In this document: in pieces, positions 37,610-47,486 of the stretch
How the letters are laid out: each line of letters starts with the position of its first letter
Numbering within the stretch: the stretch's first letter is position 1
DNA from: Gammaproteobacteria bacterium
GTDB lineage: Bacteria; Pseudomonadota; Gammaproteobacteria; Pseudomonadales; JAUIET01
Direction of reading: 5' to 3'
Assembly (NCBI GenBank): GCA_030431775.1
Contig: JAUIHW010000012.1
Span: 24,980 to 88,979, forward strand
Length of the DNA stretch: 64,000 bases
The notes under the pieces: model-generated
Database searches by the model: none
What the model was told of the DNA's origin: nothing
Seen by the model: the letters and a program-made list of their open reading frames with translations, nothing else
Made by a program: the position numbers and the translations under genes

Positions 37610-40096
37610 CTACCAGTCTTTGCGCAGAGTCAGCCCCCAGGTCGCCGGTTCGCGGCGATAAGCATAGAGCTTGCCGTCCTGCAGTACGCCTGGGAAGGCG
37701 GTGCCGTTGTATTCTTCGTCCAGTACGTTACGGCCCCACAGAGTAAGCTCGGCATCCAGGTTTTCAAAATACAGGCCGGCACGCAGGTTCACGAGATTAT
37801 AGGAACTCTGCAGGCTCAGCGGTTCATTGGACTGGTCCAGAATCATGTCACCGTTGTAAATGAACTCACCCATGGCGAAGCCGGTGATGTTTTCGTTGAC
37901 GGTGAATTCCTGGCGAGCACTCACTACCAGGAAATCCTCGGGGTTAGTGCCCAGTCGGCCGCCGGTGCGGTCGCAAAAGCTGGGGCTTTGCGCTAACGGG
38001 TCGGTAATGCTGGGGTCTCCTAACGGAACGTATACAACATTACCGTCGGCGTCTACCTGGCCGGTGTCGTAGCGGCCACCTGGGTCAACCACGCCATTGC
38101 GAAACGGCGAAATGCCCCAACAGTTACCTAAAGGAAACGCATCAAAGTCGGCGATGGTTTTGGCGTAGGCGGCCTGTATCGTGGTGGTGTCCGTGGCCTG
38201 CCAGAACCATTCTAGCTCCACCCCCTGAGTGTCAATGGTGGCCGCGTTCTGAACATTGAATCCGGAGCCGGTGAAGGTTCCTACCTGATAGTCATCAATC
38301 GGCGTGTAGTGAACGGCTGCGTTAAGGCGCATTGCAAGGTCCGGAAACTCGGCTTTGACGCCCAACTCATAAGCCGTGGACGTTTCGGCATCGAAAGTCT
38401 GGCTGAAGGCCGGGTCAATGCGGTCGGTATTGGTGCCGCCGGCTTTGTAGCCGGTGCTGACCGAGCCGTACAGCATCAGCGTATCGCTAGCAAACCAGCT
38501 GAGCTTGATGGTGCCAGTGATCTGGTCGTCGGTCAGTGGCGGCAGATCCGGGTCGTCTCGCGAGAAAGTTGGGGCAAACTGAGGCAGGTTGAACGCCAGG
38601 GCGTTGCTGGCCTCTTCGTAGATTGCACTCAGGATTTTCTCTTCATCGGAGTAGCGCAGGCCGGCTGTCAAAGTCAGGCTGTCGGTAAACTGCCAGTCGA
38701 ATTGCCCGAACAGGGCCCAGCTTTCGTGCTCCTGAAAATTGAAATCCTTCGCGAACTCGTCAGGAATAAACCCCGAGCCGAACAAGGCCTGTAGCGGGAA
38801 CTGGTTGCTAATCAGCGCTTCGTCACTGGCAAAGGGTGCGTCGCGGAATGCATTGCGAACCGCAAATGCTTCGGTATCCTCACCAAAGGTCAGCGTGGAT
38901 TCAGAGTCAAGATCCTGGGTGAAGTAATAAGCGCCCAGCACATAGTTAAAACGCTCTCCGGTAAACGCCAGGCGTAACTCCTGCGAGAACGATTGCTGTT
39001 TCGCCAGGTTGGTGTCGGTCAGTGCATCAAGGTCGGTAAAATCAGCGTCAATAAAGTCGAAGGACTCGAAATCACGCCAGGCACTGATGGCTGTTAGCGT
39101 GTACTCATCCGCCAAGTCCCAGTCGAGCTGAACCGACAAGCCCTTGTCAGTGGCCTCTGAGACAGGGTTCAGGCTGATAGCAGCAATGTTGTCAAATATG
39201 CGGCTTTCGGGCACAAAGGTTCCGCCGCGGCCTTCGAGTAAGGCATCGCTTCCGTTGCGCCCGATGGGTGAGCGCTGATCCACCCGGTTGTTATCAAGGA
39301 CTACGGTCGTACCGCAGCAGACCTCTTCCAATTTGCCGTAATCATAGCTGACTCGCACGGATAGCCTATCGGTGGGCGTCCACAGGGCCTGGGCGCGAAC
39401 ACCCCAGCGATCGCGGTCGTTAATTTCATCACTACCCGGCGTATTCAGGTTGTCAATCCAGCCATCGCGTTGGCTGGTATAGCCGGTTAAGCGCACGGCT
39501 AATACATCGTCGAGGATAGAAAAAGACTTGGCGCCGCTGAAATTCAGTAACTTGTAGTTCCCGCCCGTGACCTCAAAAAAGCCGGTGCCTTCATGATCCG
39601 GGGCGACCGTTTTAAAATGAATGGCGCCTGATAAGGTATTACGCCCGAACAATGTGCCTTGAGGGCCGCGCAACACTTCAATGCCCTGCATGTCCACCAG
39701 CTGGGAGATCATGGCGTTCTGGCGGGCCCGATAGGTGCCGTCCACATAAACACCCACCGAGGATTCGATTCCGAAATTATTGCCGCCTCCGCCAATACCG
39801 CGAATGGCAAAGGTTGAAGTCGTGGCGTTCTGGTTCTGGTCAACGGTCAGGCTGGGGGCGTTCACCTGCAGGTCAAACACATCCTTGACTCCGGATTCCT
39901 GAAGCATTTTCCCGGAATAAGCCGACACCGCTATCGGCACGTCCTGCAGGCTCTGCTCGCGTTTCTGGGCGGTCACTATCACCTCTTCCAACACCAGTTG
40001 GGCCAGTGCCGGTGTGCTGGCCAATGGCAAAGCACAGAGCAATGTCAACAATAGGCGCAAGGGCTTAACAGGCGAATTAACAGGTGAGCTCAACAT
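37610..40096 (-). CDS. TonB-dependent outer membrane receptor
   Basis: Gated outer-membrane beta-barrel of 828 residues. The signal peptide is cut near TPALAQ, followed by a TonB-box/plug start LEEVIVTAQKREQSLQDVPIAVSAYSG. The plug has RGIGGGG, VDGTYRARQ and GIEVLRGPQGTLFGRNTLSGAI. The barrel ends with WGLTLRKDW, an aromatic last residue as in barrel proteins. GGAGAA precedes ATG 40096 by 5 nt. It interrupts the otherwise conserved orn-queG order. No TonB/ExbBD, regulator or transporter is beside it, so the ligand is unknown. A 6-6-6 inverted repeat (GCAGCT/AGCTGC, 40134-40151) in the upstream gap could be an operator. Confidence 0.92.
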   Translation of the reverse strand: MLSSPVNSPVKPLRLLLTLLCALPLASTPALAQLVLEEVIVTAQKREQSLQDVPIAVSAYSGKMLQESGVKDVFDLQVNAPSLTVDQNQNATTSTFAIRGIGGGGNNFGIESSVGVYVDGTYRARQNAMISQLVDMQGIEVLRGPQGTLFGRNTLSGAIHFKTVAPDHEGTGFFEVTGGNYKLLNFSGAKSFSILDDVLAVRLTGYTSQRDGWIDNLNTPGSDEINDRDRWGVRAQALWTPTDRLSVRVSYDYGKLEEVCCGTTVVLDNNRVDQRSPIGRNGSDALLEGRGGTFVPESRIFDNIAAISLNPVSEATDKGLSVQLDWDLADEYTLTAISAWRDFESFDFIDADFTDLDALTDTNLAKQQSFSQELRLAFTGERFNYVLGAYYFTQDLDSESTLTFGEDTEAFAVRNAFRDAPFASDEALISNQFPLQALFGSGFIPDEFAKDFNFQEHESWALFGQFDWQFTDSLTLTAGLRYSDEEKILSAIYEEASNALAFNLPQFAPTFSRDDPDLPPLTDDQITGTIKLSWFASDTLMLYGSVSTGYKAGGTNTDRIDPAFSQTFDAETSTAYELGVKAEFPDLAMRLNAAVHYTPIDDYQVGTFTGSGFNVQNAATIDTQGVELEWFWQATDTTTIQAAYAKTIADFDAFPLGNCWGISPFRNGVVDPGGRYDTGQVDADGNVVYVPLGDPSITDPLAQSPSFCDRTGGRLGTNPEDFLVVSARQEFTVNENITGFAMGEFIYNGDMILDQSNEPLSLQSSYNLVNLRAGLYFENLDAELTLWGRNVLDEEYNGTAFPGVLQDGKLYAYRREPATWGLTLRKDW

Positions 40097-40166
40097 ACTA
40101 TTCTCCAAGCATTTATTGCTGTTGTATAGGGGTGCAGCTTAGCACAGCTGCCGGCGACAAAAGTGG

Positions 40167-41243
40167 TTATAAGCGGTCAGGGTCGCGGGCCAATTGCCGC
40201 TCCAGGGCCCATTGGCAATGCTCTCTTACCAGTTCTGACGAATATGTCAGGCGAGACCTCAATGCAGCAACAATATCCGGGTCATACGGAGCATTACCCA
40301 GGCCAACGGCGAGGTTTCGCAACCAGCCATCAAAGCCAATTCGCCGAATGGCTGAGCCCTGGGTATTGCGTAGAAACTCTTCCTCCGTCCACATAAACAG
40401 ATCTTTGAGCGCGCGATTGTGCAGGCCATGGCGGGGTTGGAAATCCGGTTCGCGACTTTCCGGGGCAAACTTATTCCATGGGCAGACCAGCTGGCAGTCG
40501 TCACAACCGAACACGCGGTTACCCAGCAAGGGTCGCAGTTCCAGCGGTATGGCCTGTTTTGACTCTATCGTCAGGTAAGAAATGCAGCGGCGGGCATCAA
40601 GTATCCAGGGTTTGACAAATGCCCGGGTTGGGCAGATGTCCAGGCAGGCTGTGCAGCTACCGCAGTGCTGGCTATCGTGTGCCTCGTCAGTGGGTAATGG
40701 CAGGTTGGTGAACAGTTCGCCCAGAAAAAACCAGGAGCCTGCCTTGCTGTCGATGAGCATGGTGTTTTTGCCAATCCAACCCAGGCCGGCCTGTTGGCCG
40801 GCGGCGCGCTCCAGCACCGGGGCACTGTCGACGAAGGCGCGAAACTGATACTCCTGGCGCGCCTGCTCAAGGATAGCCTCGGCGAGTTTCGCCAGGCGCT
40901 TGCGCATCAGTTTGTGGTAATCGCGGCCGAGCGCGTAGCGGGCAATATAGGCTTTATCGGGGCAGTCCAGCACGCCGGTTGCCTGCTCGCCAGCCGTTGG
41001 ATAATGCATTTTCACAGACAAAATTCTCAGCGTGCCGGGCACCAGTTTCTCGGGGCTGCCGCGCTTCTGGCCGTGCGCAGCCATGTAGGCCATACTGCCG
41101 TGGTGCTGTTGCTGCAGCCAGTCGCGCAAATGGTTTGGGTGATCGCCTAGGTCGGTCGTGGTAACGCCAAAGCCGTCAAAGCCAAGCTCAATGGCCTTCG
41201 CATGGCTGAACTGCTTCAGTTTGGTCAGTAGGTCGGTGCGCAA
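40167..41243 (-). CDS. queG: Epoxyqueuosine reductase QueG
   Basis: Cobalamin-dependent iron-sulfur enzyme that makes queuosine from epoxyqueuosine in tRNA anticodons. 358 residues. Two 4Fe-4S motifs are visible: CGSCTACLDICPTRAF and CDDCQLVCPWNKFA. RYALGRDYHKLMRKRL is the family block near residue 100. A stop codon lies two codons upstream, so TTG 41243 is the start. It diverges from nnr, a long-conserved pair. Confidence 0.94.
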   Translation of the reverse strand: MRTDLLTKLKQFSHAKAIELGFDGFGVTTTDLGDHPNHLRDWLQQQHHGSMAYMAAHGQKRGSPEKLVPGTLRILSVKMHYPTAGEQATGVLDCPDKAYIARYALGRDYHKLMRKRLAKLAEAILEQARQEYQFRAFVDSAPVLERAAGQQAGLGWIGKNTMLIDSKAGSWFFLGELFTNLPLPTDEAHDSQHCGSCTACLDICPTRAFVKPWILDARRCISYLTIESKQAIPLELRPLLGNRVFGCDDCQLVCPWNKFAPESREPDFQPRHGLHNRALKDLFMWTEEEFLRNTQGSAIRRIGFDGWLRNLAVGLGNAPYDPDIVAALRSRLTYSSELVREHCQWALERQLARDPDRL

Positions 41244-41285
41244 GCCCTGTTACCCGTATTAAGGTGGTGAGATAATAGCGAGTTT

Positions 41286-42857
41286 ATGCCTATGCACCCA
41301 GGAAAACTCATCGAAAAACAGTTGTACGCGGCTGAGCAGGTTCGCGCCATAGACCGTTATGCCATAGATCGGCTGGGGGTTCCCGGTATCGTATTGATGA
41401 AACGTGCCGCGCAGGCGCTGCTGAGTCGGGCGCAGCAGTGCTGGCCGGATGTGGAGCGTTTGGTGGTTTTCTGTGGCGGGGGCAACAATGGCGGAGATGG
41501 CTACTTATTTGCAGGTTTGGCCAAAGCCCGGCAATTGAATGTTGTGCTAGTCGCGGGCAGTGACCCCGAGCGTTTGCGAGGTGACGCCCGACTGGCCATG
41601 GACTTTGCCGTTCAATCCGGGGTCACGATTGTGCCAGCTGCGAACCGCCCAGAGCTCACTGAATCAGACCTCGTGGTGGACGCGCTGCTGGGTACCGGAT
41701 TACAAGACGAGGTGCGAGCAGACACTGCTCAGCTGATTCGCGCGATCAATGAATCACCGGCGGCAGTTCTCGCTGCCGATATACCGTCCGGTTTAAACAG
41801 CGATACCGGCCAGATAATGGGGCTGGCGGTTCAGGCTGAGCAAACCGTGACATTTGTGGGCCTTAAAGCGGGTTTGCTGACTGGCGCCGGCCGAGCCTGT
41901 TGCGGCGAGATTGTGTTCGCTGGCCTGGGCATAGATGCAGCGGCTTACCAGCAGCCGGCGCGTGCCCGGCTGTTGGATTGGCCAGAGCTGCAGGCCAGCC
42001 TGCCGCGGCGTGCGGCTGATGCACACAAAGGACGGCATGGCCATGTATTGATCATTGGGGGTGACAGCGGCCTGGGCGGCGCGGTATTGATGGCGGGTCG
42101 GGCGGCCATGCGTTGTGGAGCTGGCCTGGTGAGTATCGCCACTCGCGCCGAGCACGTCAGCGCCTGCCTCGCCACTCAGCCTGAGCTCATGGTGCGTGCT
42201 GTGGATGGAATGAATGACTTGCAGCCCTTGTTGCAGAGCGCCAGCTGTATTGTTATTGGCCCAGGGCTTGGCCAAAGCAGTTGGGGTGAGCAATTGCTTT
42301 ATTGCGTGCTGCGGGAAGCCGGTGATCGGCCGTTGGTTGTCGACGCCGATGCGCTTAATCTTCTGGCGGCCAGGCGGTGGACTGACCGGCTAGGCCAATT
42401 GAATGCCGTATGTACCCCGCACCCGGGTGAGGCGGCCCGTCTGCTCAATACCCGCACCAATACTATTCAGTATGACCGCTTTGCAGCAGTGGCAGAGCTC
42501 GCAACCAAGTTGTCGGCCTGTGTGTTGCTGAAGGGCTCGGGAACGCTGATCGCAGGGGCTGGCGAAACCACCTTATGCCCCTACGGTAACCCGGGAATGG
42601 CCAGCGGTGGTATGGGCGATGTGCTCAGCGGTGTGATTGCGGCACTGTGTGCTCAGGGGTTGACGGTTCAGCAAGCGGCGCAAGTAGGCGCTTGTGCGCA
42701 TGCCATCGCAGCGGATCGGCTCGCTGCAGAGTTTGGGCCGCTCGGCATGGCTGCGACAGACCTGATCGCGGTGATCCGCGGGCTGTTGAATGGCCTTGAA
42801 GGTGAGGTCAAAGCGGTGATGACCGAGTATCAGAGTGTGGCCGGGCATGATGACTGA
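41286..42857 (+). CDS. nnr: Bifunctional NAD(P)H-hydrate epimerase/ADP-dependent dehydratase
   Basis: Repairs damaged NADH and NADPH. 523 residues: YjeF_N epimerase domain (about 1-215, with CGGGNNGGDGYLFAGLA) fused to a ribokinase-like dehydratase domain (about 225-510, with HKGRHGHVLIIGGDSGLGGA and GNPGMASGGMGDVLSGVI). Start is ATG 41286 or 41292. A TG-A-GATAAT extended -10 at 41268-41276 would give a very short leader. It is the first gene of the nnr-tsaE-amiB-mutL-miaA run; its 3' end overlaps tsaE. Confidence 0.96.
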   Translation: MPMHPGKLIEKQLYAAEQVRAIDRYAIDRLGVPGIVLMKRAAQALLSRAQQCWPDVERLVVFCGGGNNGGDGYLFAGLAKARQLNVVLVAGSDPERLRGDARLAMDFAVQSGVTIVPAANRPELTESDLVVDALLGTGLQDEVRADTAQLIRAINESPAAVLAADIPSGLNSDTGQIMGLAVQAEQTVTFVGLKAGLLTGAGRACCGEIVFAGLGIDAAAYQQPARARLLDWPELQASLPRRAADAHKGRHGHVLIIGGDSGLGGAVLMAGRAAMRCGAGLVSIATRAEHVSACLATQPELMVRAVDGMNDLQPLLQSASCIVIGPGLGQSSWGEQLLYCVLREAGDRPLVVDADALNLLAARRWTDRLGQLNAVCTPHPGEAARLLNTRTNTIQYDRFAAVAELATKLSACVLLKGSGTLIAGAGETTLCPYGNPGMASGGMGDVLSGVIAALCAQGLTVQQAAQVGACAHAIAADRLAAEFGPLGMAATDLIAVIRGLLNGLEGEVKAVMTEYQSVAGHDD

Positions 42858-43323
42858 ACAGCGTGAACTTAGGCTGCCCGATGAAGCAGCGACCCGGCAT
42901 TGCGCGCAACGCCTGGCCGGCCTGCTTCAGCCGGGTCTGCTGCTGACCTTGTCGGGCGACCTGGGAAGTGGCAAGACTACCTTTGTGCGGGCGGTTTTGC
43001 GTGCATTAGGTCACAAAGGTGCCGTCAAGAGCCCCACTTACACCCTGGTAGAGCCTTATCATATGGCTTCTCTGGATATTAATCATTTTGACCTGTATCG
43101 CCTCGGCGACGCTGAAGAGTTGGAGTTGATGGGGTTTCGGGATTATCTGGGGCCGGGTTCGGTCTGTTTTGTTGAATGGCCCGAGCGGGCGGCGGGCTAT
43201 CTGCCGCCTGCAGACCTGTGCATTGAATTGAGCGCAGTGGCGGGCTCCGCGTCGGCTCGAATGCTGGTCGGGCGCGCTTGCAGTGCAGCGGGTGAGAAGT
43301 TGTTGGAACAATGGTTGGCATAA
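42847..43323 (+). CDS. tsaE: tRNA threonylcarbamoyladenosine ATPase TsaE
   Basis: P-loop ATPase of the TsaBDE complex that makes t6A in tRNA. 158 residues. Walker A is SGDLGSGKTTFVR (about residue 41). SPTYTLVEPY is the family switch region and EWPERAAGYLP the C-terminal hallmark. ATG 42847 and 42850 are adjacent; the first is used. The start overlaps the nnr stop, and the end overlaps the amiB start by 13 nt. Confidence 0.95.
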   Translation: MMTEQRELRLPDEAATRHCAQRLAGLLQPGLLLTLSGDLGSGKTTFVRAVLRALGHKGAVKSPTYTLVEPYHMASLDINHFDLYRLGDAEELELMGFRDYLGPGSVCFVEWPERAAGYLPPADLCIELSAVAGSASARMLVGRACSAAGEKLLEQWLA

Positions 43324-44630
43324 GTAAAACATTGCTCAGAGCCTTGTTACTGTGGGTTTTGTGCCTGTATACAGCGCAAACAGTGGCCGATGTGCTGGTC
43401 AAGGGAGTTCGTGTCTGGCGGGCACCGGAACGAACCCGGGTCGTGTTTGACCTGAGCGAAGCCGTTCAGTACAACACGCTGCGCCTCGGCAATCCGGAAC
43501 GTTTGGTCATTGACCTAAAAAATACCCGCTTGCACGCATCACTGGCCACGGTCGACCTGAAAAACAGCCCCGTTCAGAGGATGCGCTCCGGAGTGCGCAA
43601 TGGCAACGATCTGCGCATAGTGCTGGACCTGAATTCCGCTGTTAAGCCCAACAGTTTTAGTCTGACCGCCAATGAGCGCTACGGCGATCGCCTGGTAATT
43701 GATCTGCTGGACCTGGATCGTGGGCCGCCGCAGCCGATTGTGGTCTCCAAGCCGGCTCTGGATGACAAGCGCGATATCATAGTTGCCATTGATGCCGGGC
43801 ATGGCGGTGAAGACCCCGGCGCCATAGGCGCACGCCGTATCCGGGAAAAGGACGTGGTGTACGCAATTGCCACAGCGCTTGCCAGATTGTTAGAAAAGGA
43901 ACCCGGTTTCAAGCCAGTAATGATTCGCGAGGGCGATTACTTCATGGCGCTGCGGGAACGTCCGGCCAAGGCGAGAGAGGCCAATGCTGACTTGATGCTA
44001 TCCATTCATGCCGACGCCTTTCGTTTGAAAAGCGCGCATGGTGCATCGGTTTATACCTTGTCTGAACGGGGCAGTTCCAGCACCTTTGCCGCAGAGCTGG
44101 CCGAGCGGGAAAACCGCGCCGACCGTATCGGTGGTGCCGGGGAAACCTACGAAGACGTCAATCGGGTGTTGGTCGACCTGGCGCTGACCGCCAGCAAGGA
44201 AGCCAGTGAGCGGGCCAGCAATCACCTGACCACGCGCCTGGGCAAGGTAGCGCCGATGCATAAGAAGCGGCCACAAATGGCAAATTTTGCTGTATTGCGG
44301 TCGGCTGTGCCCTCGCTGTTGGTGGAAACCGGGTTTATATCCAACCCCGAGGAAGCGCGCCGGCTGAACAGCCCTCGTTACCAGCAACAGCTGGCGCAGG
44401 CGCTTTTCCAGGGCGTGAAGTCCTATTTCGAAGACTTGCCACCGGAGGGCAGCCTGTTGGCCTGGCAGGCCAAGCAAAAGGGTAAACAGCAAACCCACAC
44501 CATCCGCAGTGGCGAAACACTGTCCGGAATCGCACAGCGCTACCAGGTCAGTTTGCGAGCCATAAAAGCCCTGAATGGCTTGCGCGGTGATAACATACGG
44601 GTCGGTCAAATTCTGAAAATACCCGGCTGA
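43311..44630 (+). CDS. amiB: N-acetylmuramoyl-L-alanine amidase (AmiB type, AMIN-Amidase_3-LysM)
   Basis: Periplasmic zinc amidase that splits septal peptidoglycan at division. 439 residues. A signal peptide (cut near TVADV) is followed by an AMIN domain (about 25-130), Amidase_3 catalytic domain (about 150-380) with AIDAGHGGEDPGAIG, REKD and SIHADAF, then VETGFISN with the catalytic Glu. A C-terminal LysM (HTIRSGETLSGIAQRYQVS) binds glycan strands. It lies between tsaE and mutL, the usual location of amiB. EnvC-type activation is known for the family. Confidence 0.95.
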   Translation: MVGISKTLLRALLLWVLCLYTAQTVADVLVKGVRVWRAPERTRVVFDLSEAVQYNTLRLGNPERLVIDLKNTRLHASLATVDLKNSPVQRMRSGVRNGNDLRIVLDLNSAVKPNSFSLTANERYGDRLVIDLLDLDRGPPQPIVVSKPALDDKRDIIVAIDAGHGGEDPGAIGARRIREKDVVYAIATALARLLEKEPGFKPVMIREGDYFMALRERPAKAREANADLMLSIHADAFRLKSAHGASVYTLSERGSSSTFAAELAERENRADRIGGAGETYEDVNRVLVDLALTASKEASERASNHLTTRLGKVAPMHKKRPQMANFAVLRSAVPSLLVETGFISNPEEARRLNSPRYQQQLAQALFQGVKSYFEDLPPEGSLLAWQAKQKGKQQTHTIRSGETLSGIAQRYQVSLRAIKALNGLRGDNIRVGQILKIPG

Positions 44631-44632
44631 TT

Positions 44633-46468
44633 ATGTCTGCCTTTTCCAATGCTGCCCGCATTCGCGAGCTCGACAACGCGCTGGCCAACCAGATAGCAGC
44701 CGGTGAGGTCGTGGAGCGTCCGGCTTCAGTGGTTAAGGAATTGATCGAAAACAGCCTGGACGCCGGAGCCAGTCGCATTGACGTTGAGCTGGAGCAGGGC
44801 GGAGTAAAAATGATCCGCGTGCGTGATAATGGCAGCGGAATTCATGAAGACGATTCGGCCATGGCTTTCGGCCGGCATGCCACCAGCAAGATAATTTGTC
44901 AGGAAGACCTGGAGGGCATTGCCAGTCTCGGCTTTCGCGGTGAGGCTCTGGCCAGTATTGCTTCAGTCGCGCGGGTCAGTATTCAGTCCCGCCAGGCTGA
45001 AGCTGCGCATGGCTGGGCGCAACAATGCGATGGCAATCGTTTGGAACGGCGGCGGCCCGATGCTCATCCGCCCGGCACCTCCATTACGGTTCGTGACCTG
45101 TTCTATAACACTCCTGCACGCCGTAAGTTTCTGAAACAGGAACGTACGGAGCTCGGTCATTGCGAGGAAGTCGTAAAGCGGGTCGCGCTGGGGCAGTTCA
45201 ATGTAGCCATCAGCCTCTCGCATAATGGCAAGACCCTGTTTACCCTGCCCAAAGCGACCAGTGCCGCTGAACAGACCCGGCGCCTGGCCCAGCTGTGTGG
45301 TTCAGCGTTTACCGAGGCCGCGCTCAGCATAGAGTGCTCGGCAGTGGGACTGCAATTGACCGGCTGGATCGCCGAGCCCAGTTTCAATCGCAGCCAGGCG
45401 GACCTGCAGTATTTTTATGTGAATGGTCGTGTGGTTCGCGACAAAACCGTGAGCCATGCTGTGCGTCAGGCCTACCGGGATGTACTGTTTCATGGCCGCC
45501 ACCCCGCGTACGTATTGTATCTGCAGTTGGACCCAACCGCGGTTGACGTGAACGTCCATCCGACCAAGCACGAGGTGCGCTTCCGCGAAGCGCGCAGCGT
45601 GCATGACTTCATTTTCCGCAGTTTGCACCGCTCGCTGGCCGATGTACGTCCCCAGGGCGGCGCTGTTGAATCTCCAGCGCCCGTTAACGATGACAGGACT
45701 ACCGCCACAGCTCTATTTTCATCACCAGGTGCGGGTAGTCAGCCTGGTTTGCAGCTGCATTCGAGGCCAAACAATGACAACGGAAGGTCAGTGGCCGAGC
45801 AGATGGCCTTCTACCAAAACCTGCATGAAAAAACGCCGTCTGTGGGCGCCACAGCTGACCGGCAAGCCGACGACCAGGAAACCGTACCGCCGCTGGGTTA
45901 CGCCCTGGCCCAACTGAAGGGCGTGTATATTCTCGCAGAAAATACCAACGGCCTGATTCTAGTGGACATGCACGCCGCGCATGAGCGGATAGTGTACGAA
46001 CGAATGAAGCAACAGCAGCGCGAGCAGGGCATTCAAACCCAACCTTTGCTGGTGCCTTTGAGTTTGCATGTTAGTAAGCGGGAGGCTGATCTCTGTGACA
46101 CACATGGCCCATTGTTGGCGGAGCTTGGCCTGGGACTGGAGCGGCTGGGTGAAGACAGCCTGGTATTGCGCAGCATCCCGTTGTGTTTGCAGCGCGATGA
46201 TGCGGAGCAGCTGGTGCGCGATGTGCTGGCCGACCTGGTGGAGTTTGGTCAAACCAGCCGGGTTCAGGACCGCCAGGACGAGTTACTCGCGACCATGGCG
46301 TGTCACGGTTCGGTGCGCGCAAATCGTCAGCTCAGCCTGGCGGAAATGAATGCTTTGTTGCGCGACATGGAAGTCACTGAGCGCGCCGGACAGTGTAATC
46401 ACGGCAGGCCTACCTGGACGGCCATGTCACTTGCCGAATTGGACAAACTTTTCCTCCGCGGGCAGTAA
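44633..46468 (+). CDS. mutL: DNA mismatch repair protein MutL (endonuclease type)
   Basis: Mismatch-repair matchmaker of 611 residues. GHKL ATPase N-terminus: IAAGEVVERPASVVKELIENSLDAGA, VRDNGSGI and GFRGEAL. The C-terminal domain has DMHAAHERIVYE (about residue 444), a close variant of the DQHA(x)2E(x)4E nickase motif, with supporting ACHGSVRANR and CNHGRP. So this MutL probably cuts DNA itself, as in Pseudomonas, rather than relying on MutH as in E. coli. The gene starts 2 nt after amiB and precedes miaA. Confidence 0.96.
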   Translation: MSAFSNAARIRELDNALANQIAAGEVVERPASVVKELIENSLDAGASRIDVELEQGGVKMIRVRDNGSGIHEDDSAMAFGRHATSKIICQEDLEGIASLGFRGEALASIASVARVSIQSRQAEAAHGWAQQCDGNRLERRRPDAHPPGTSITVRDLFYNTPARRKFLKQERTELGHCEEVVKRVALGQFNVAISLSHNGKTLFTLPKATSAAEQTRRLAQLCGSAFTEAALSIECSAVGLQLTGWIAEPSFNRSQADLQYFYVNGRVVRDKTVSHAVRQAYRDVLFHGRHPAYVLYLQLDPTAVDVNVHPTKHEVRFREARSVHDFIFRSLHRSLADVRPQGGAVESPAPVNDDRTTATALFSSPGAGSQPGLQLHSRPNNDNGRSVAEQMAFYQNLHEKTPSVGATADRQADDQETVPPLGYALAQLKGVYILAENTNGLILVDMHAAHERIVYERMKQQQREQGIQTQPLLVPLSLHVSKREADLCDTHGPLLAELGLGLERLGEDSLVLRSIPLCLQRDDAEQLVRDVLADLVEFGQTSRVQDRQDELLATMACHGSVRANRQLSLAEMNALLRDMEVTERAGQCNHGRPTWTAMSLAELDKLFLRGQ

Positions 46469-46471
46469 CCT

Positions 46472-47446
46472 TTGTCGCTACCGGTCATATTCCTGATGGG
46501 ACCGACGGCCTCGGGGAAGACCGCCCTGGCCGAACTGCTATGCACCCGCCTGCCCTGCGAAGTAATCAGCGTGGATTCCACTGCCGTTTACCGTGGACTG
46601 GATATCGGCAGCGCCAAGCCGGATGCGCCTCTGCAGGCTCGTATGCCGCATAGGTTGATCGACATCCGTCATCCGGACCAGCCCTATTCAGCCGCTGATT
46701 TCGTCGCCGACGCGCAGCTGGCCATTACTGACATTCAGCAGCGTGGCAAGCACCCTTTACTGGTCGGGGGCAGCATGCTGTATTTCAAGGCCCTGCGCGA
46801 TGGCCTGGCAGACATGCCACCGGCCAACCCGGAGGTTCGCGCCACCATCGAATCGCTGGCCGAGGCGCAGGGCTGGGCGGCCGTGCATGCTGAATTAAAG
46901 CGCGTGGATCCAGTGGCGGCTGCCCGAATTCATCCCAATGACCCGCAACGTCTGCAGCGGGCGCTGGAAGTGTATCGGACCAGCGGAGAAACCTTGACCG
47001 CGCTGCAGGAAAAGCAGCAGACCGCTGGCAAGCGCCTGGCAACACCGCCCCATCAACTGGCGATATATCCAGCCGAGCGGGCTCTGCTGCACGAGCGTAT
47101 TGCTGTGCGTTTTGATCAAATGCTGGAGCAGGGTCTGGTTGATGAGGTTCAACAGTTGCTGCGCGCCGGTGTGAACACCGAAAGTCCCGCCATGAAGTCG
47201 GTGGGTTACCGCCAGGTAGTGCAGTACCTGCAGGGTGAATACACTTATGAACAGATGCGTGATCGAGCCATCATTGCCAGCCGGCAAATGGCGAAGCGTC
47301 AGATGACCTGGCTGCGTGGCTGGCAGGGCCTGCACCTTTTGCAGGCTGAGCGTGCCGATTATGTAAGCAAGCTGCAAAAAGCGGCGGTCGACGATGAGCG
47401 CTCAATATTTGAGCAGGCGTTGGCCTTTTGTCAACAAATAATTTGA
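46472..47446 (+). CDS. miaA: tRNA dimethylallyltransferase MiaA
   Basis: Adds an isopentenyl group to A37 of tRNAs reading UNN codons. 324 residues. P-loop GPTASGKTALAELL near the N-terminus, then VDSTAVYRGLDIGSAKPD (the usual Gln is Ala here), HRLIDIRHPDQPYSAADF and the ESPAMKSVGYRQ block. The mutL stop lies in the same frame two codons upstream, so TTG 46472 is the first usable start and keeps the VIFLMG strand before the P-loop. hfq follows after 130 nt, as in E. coli. Confidence 0.96.
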   Translation: MSLPVIFLMGPTASGKTALAELLCTRLPCEVISVDSTAVYRGLDIGSAKPDAPLQARMPHRLIDIRHPDQPYSAADFVADAQLAITDIQQRGKHPLLVGGSMLYFKALRDGLADMPPANPEVRATIESLAEAQGWAAVHAELKRVDPVAAARIHPNDPQRLQRALEVYRTSGETLTALQEKQQTAGKRLATPPHQLAIYPAERALLHERIAVRFDQMLEQGLVDEVQQLLRAGVNTESPAMKSVGYRQVVQYLQGEYTYEQMRDRAIIASRQMAKRQMTWLRGWQGLHLLQAERADYVSKLQKAAVDDERSIFEQALAFCQQII

Positions 47447-47486
47447 ACCCGGTGGTCTGGCTGACGTCGAACGCCGTAACTTCAGT

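Noticed and set aside
43998..44609. 203-codon minus-strand open frame opposite amiB
   Set aside because: Shadow of amiB; no ribosome site or family match.
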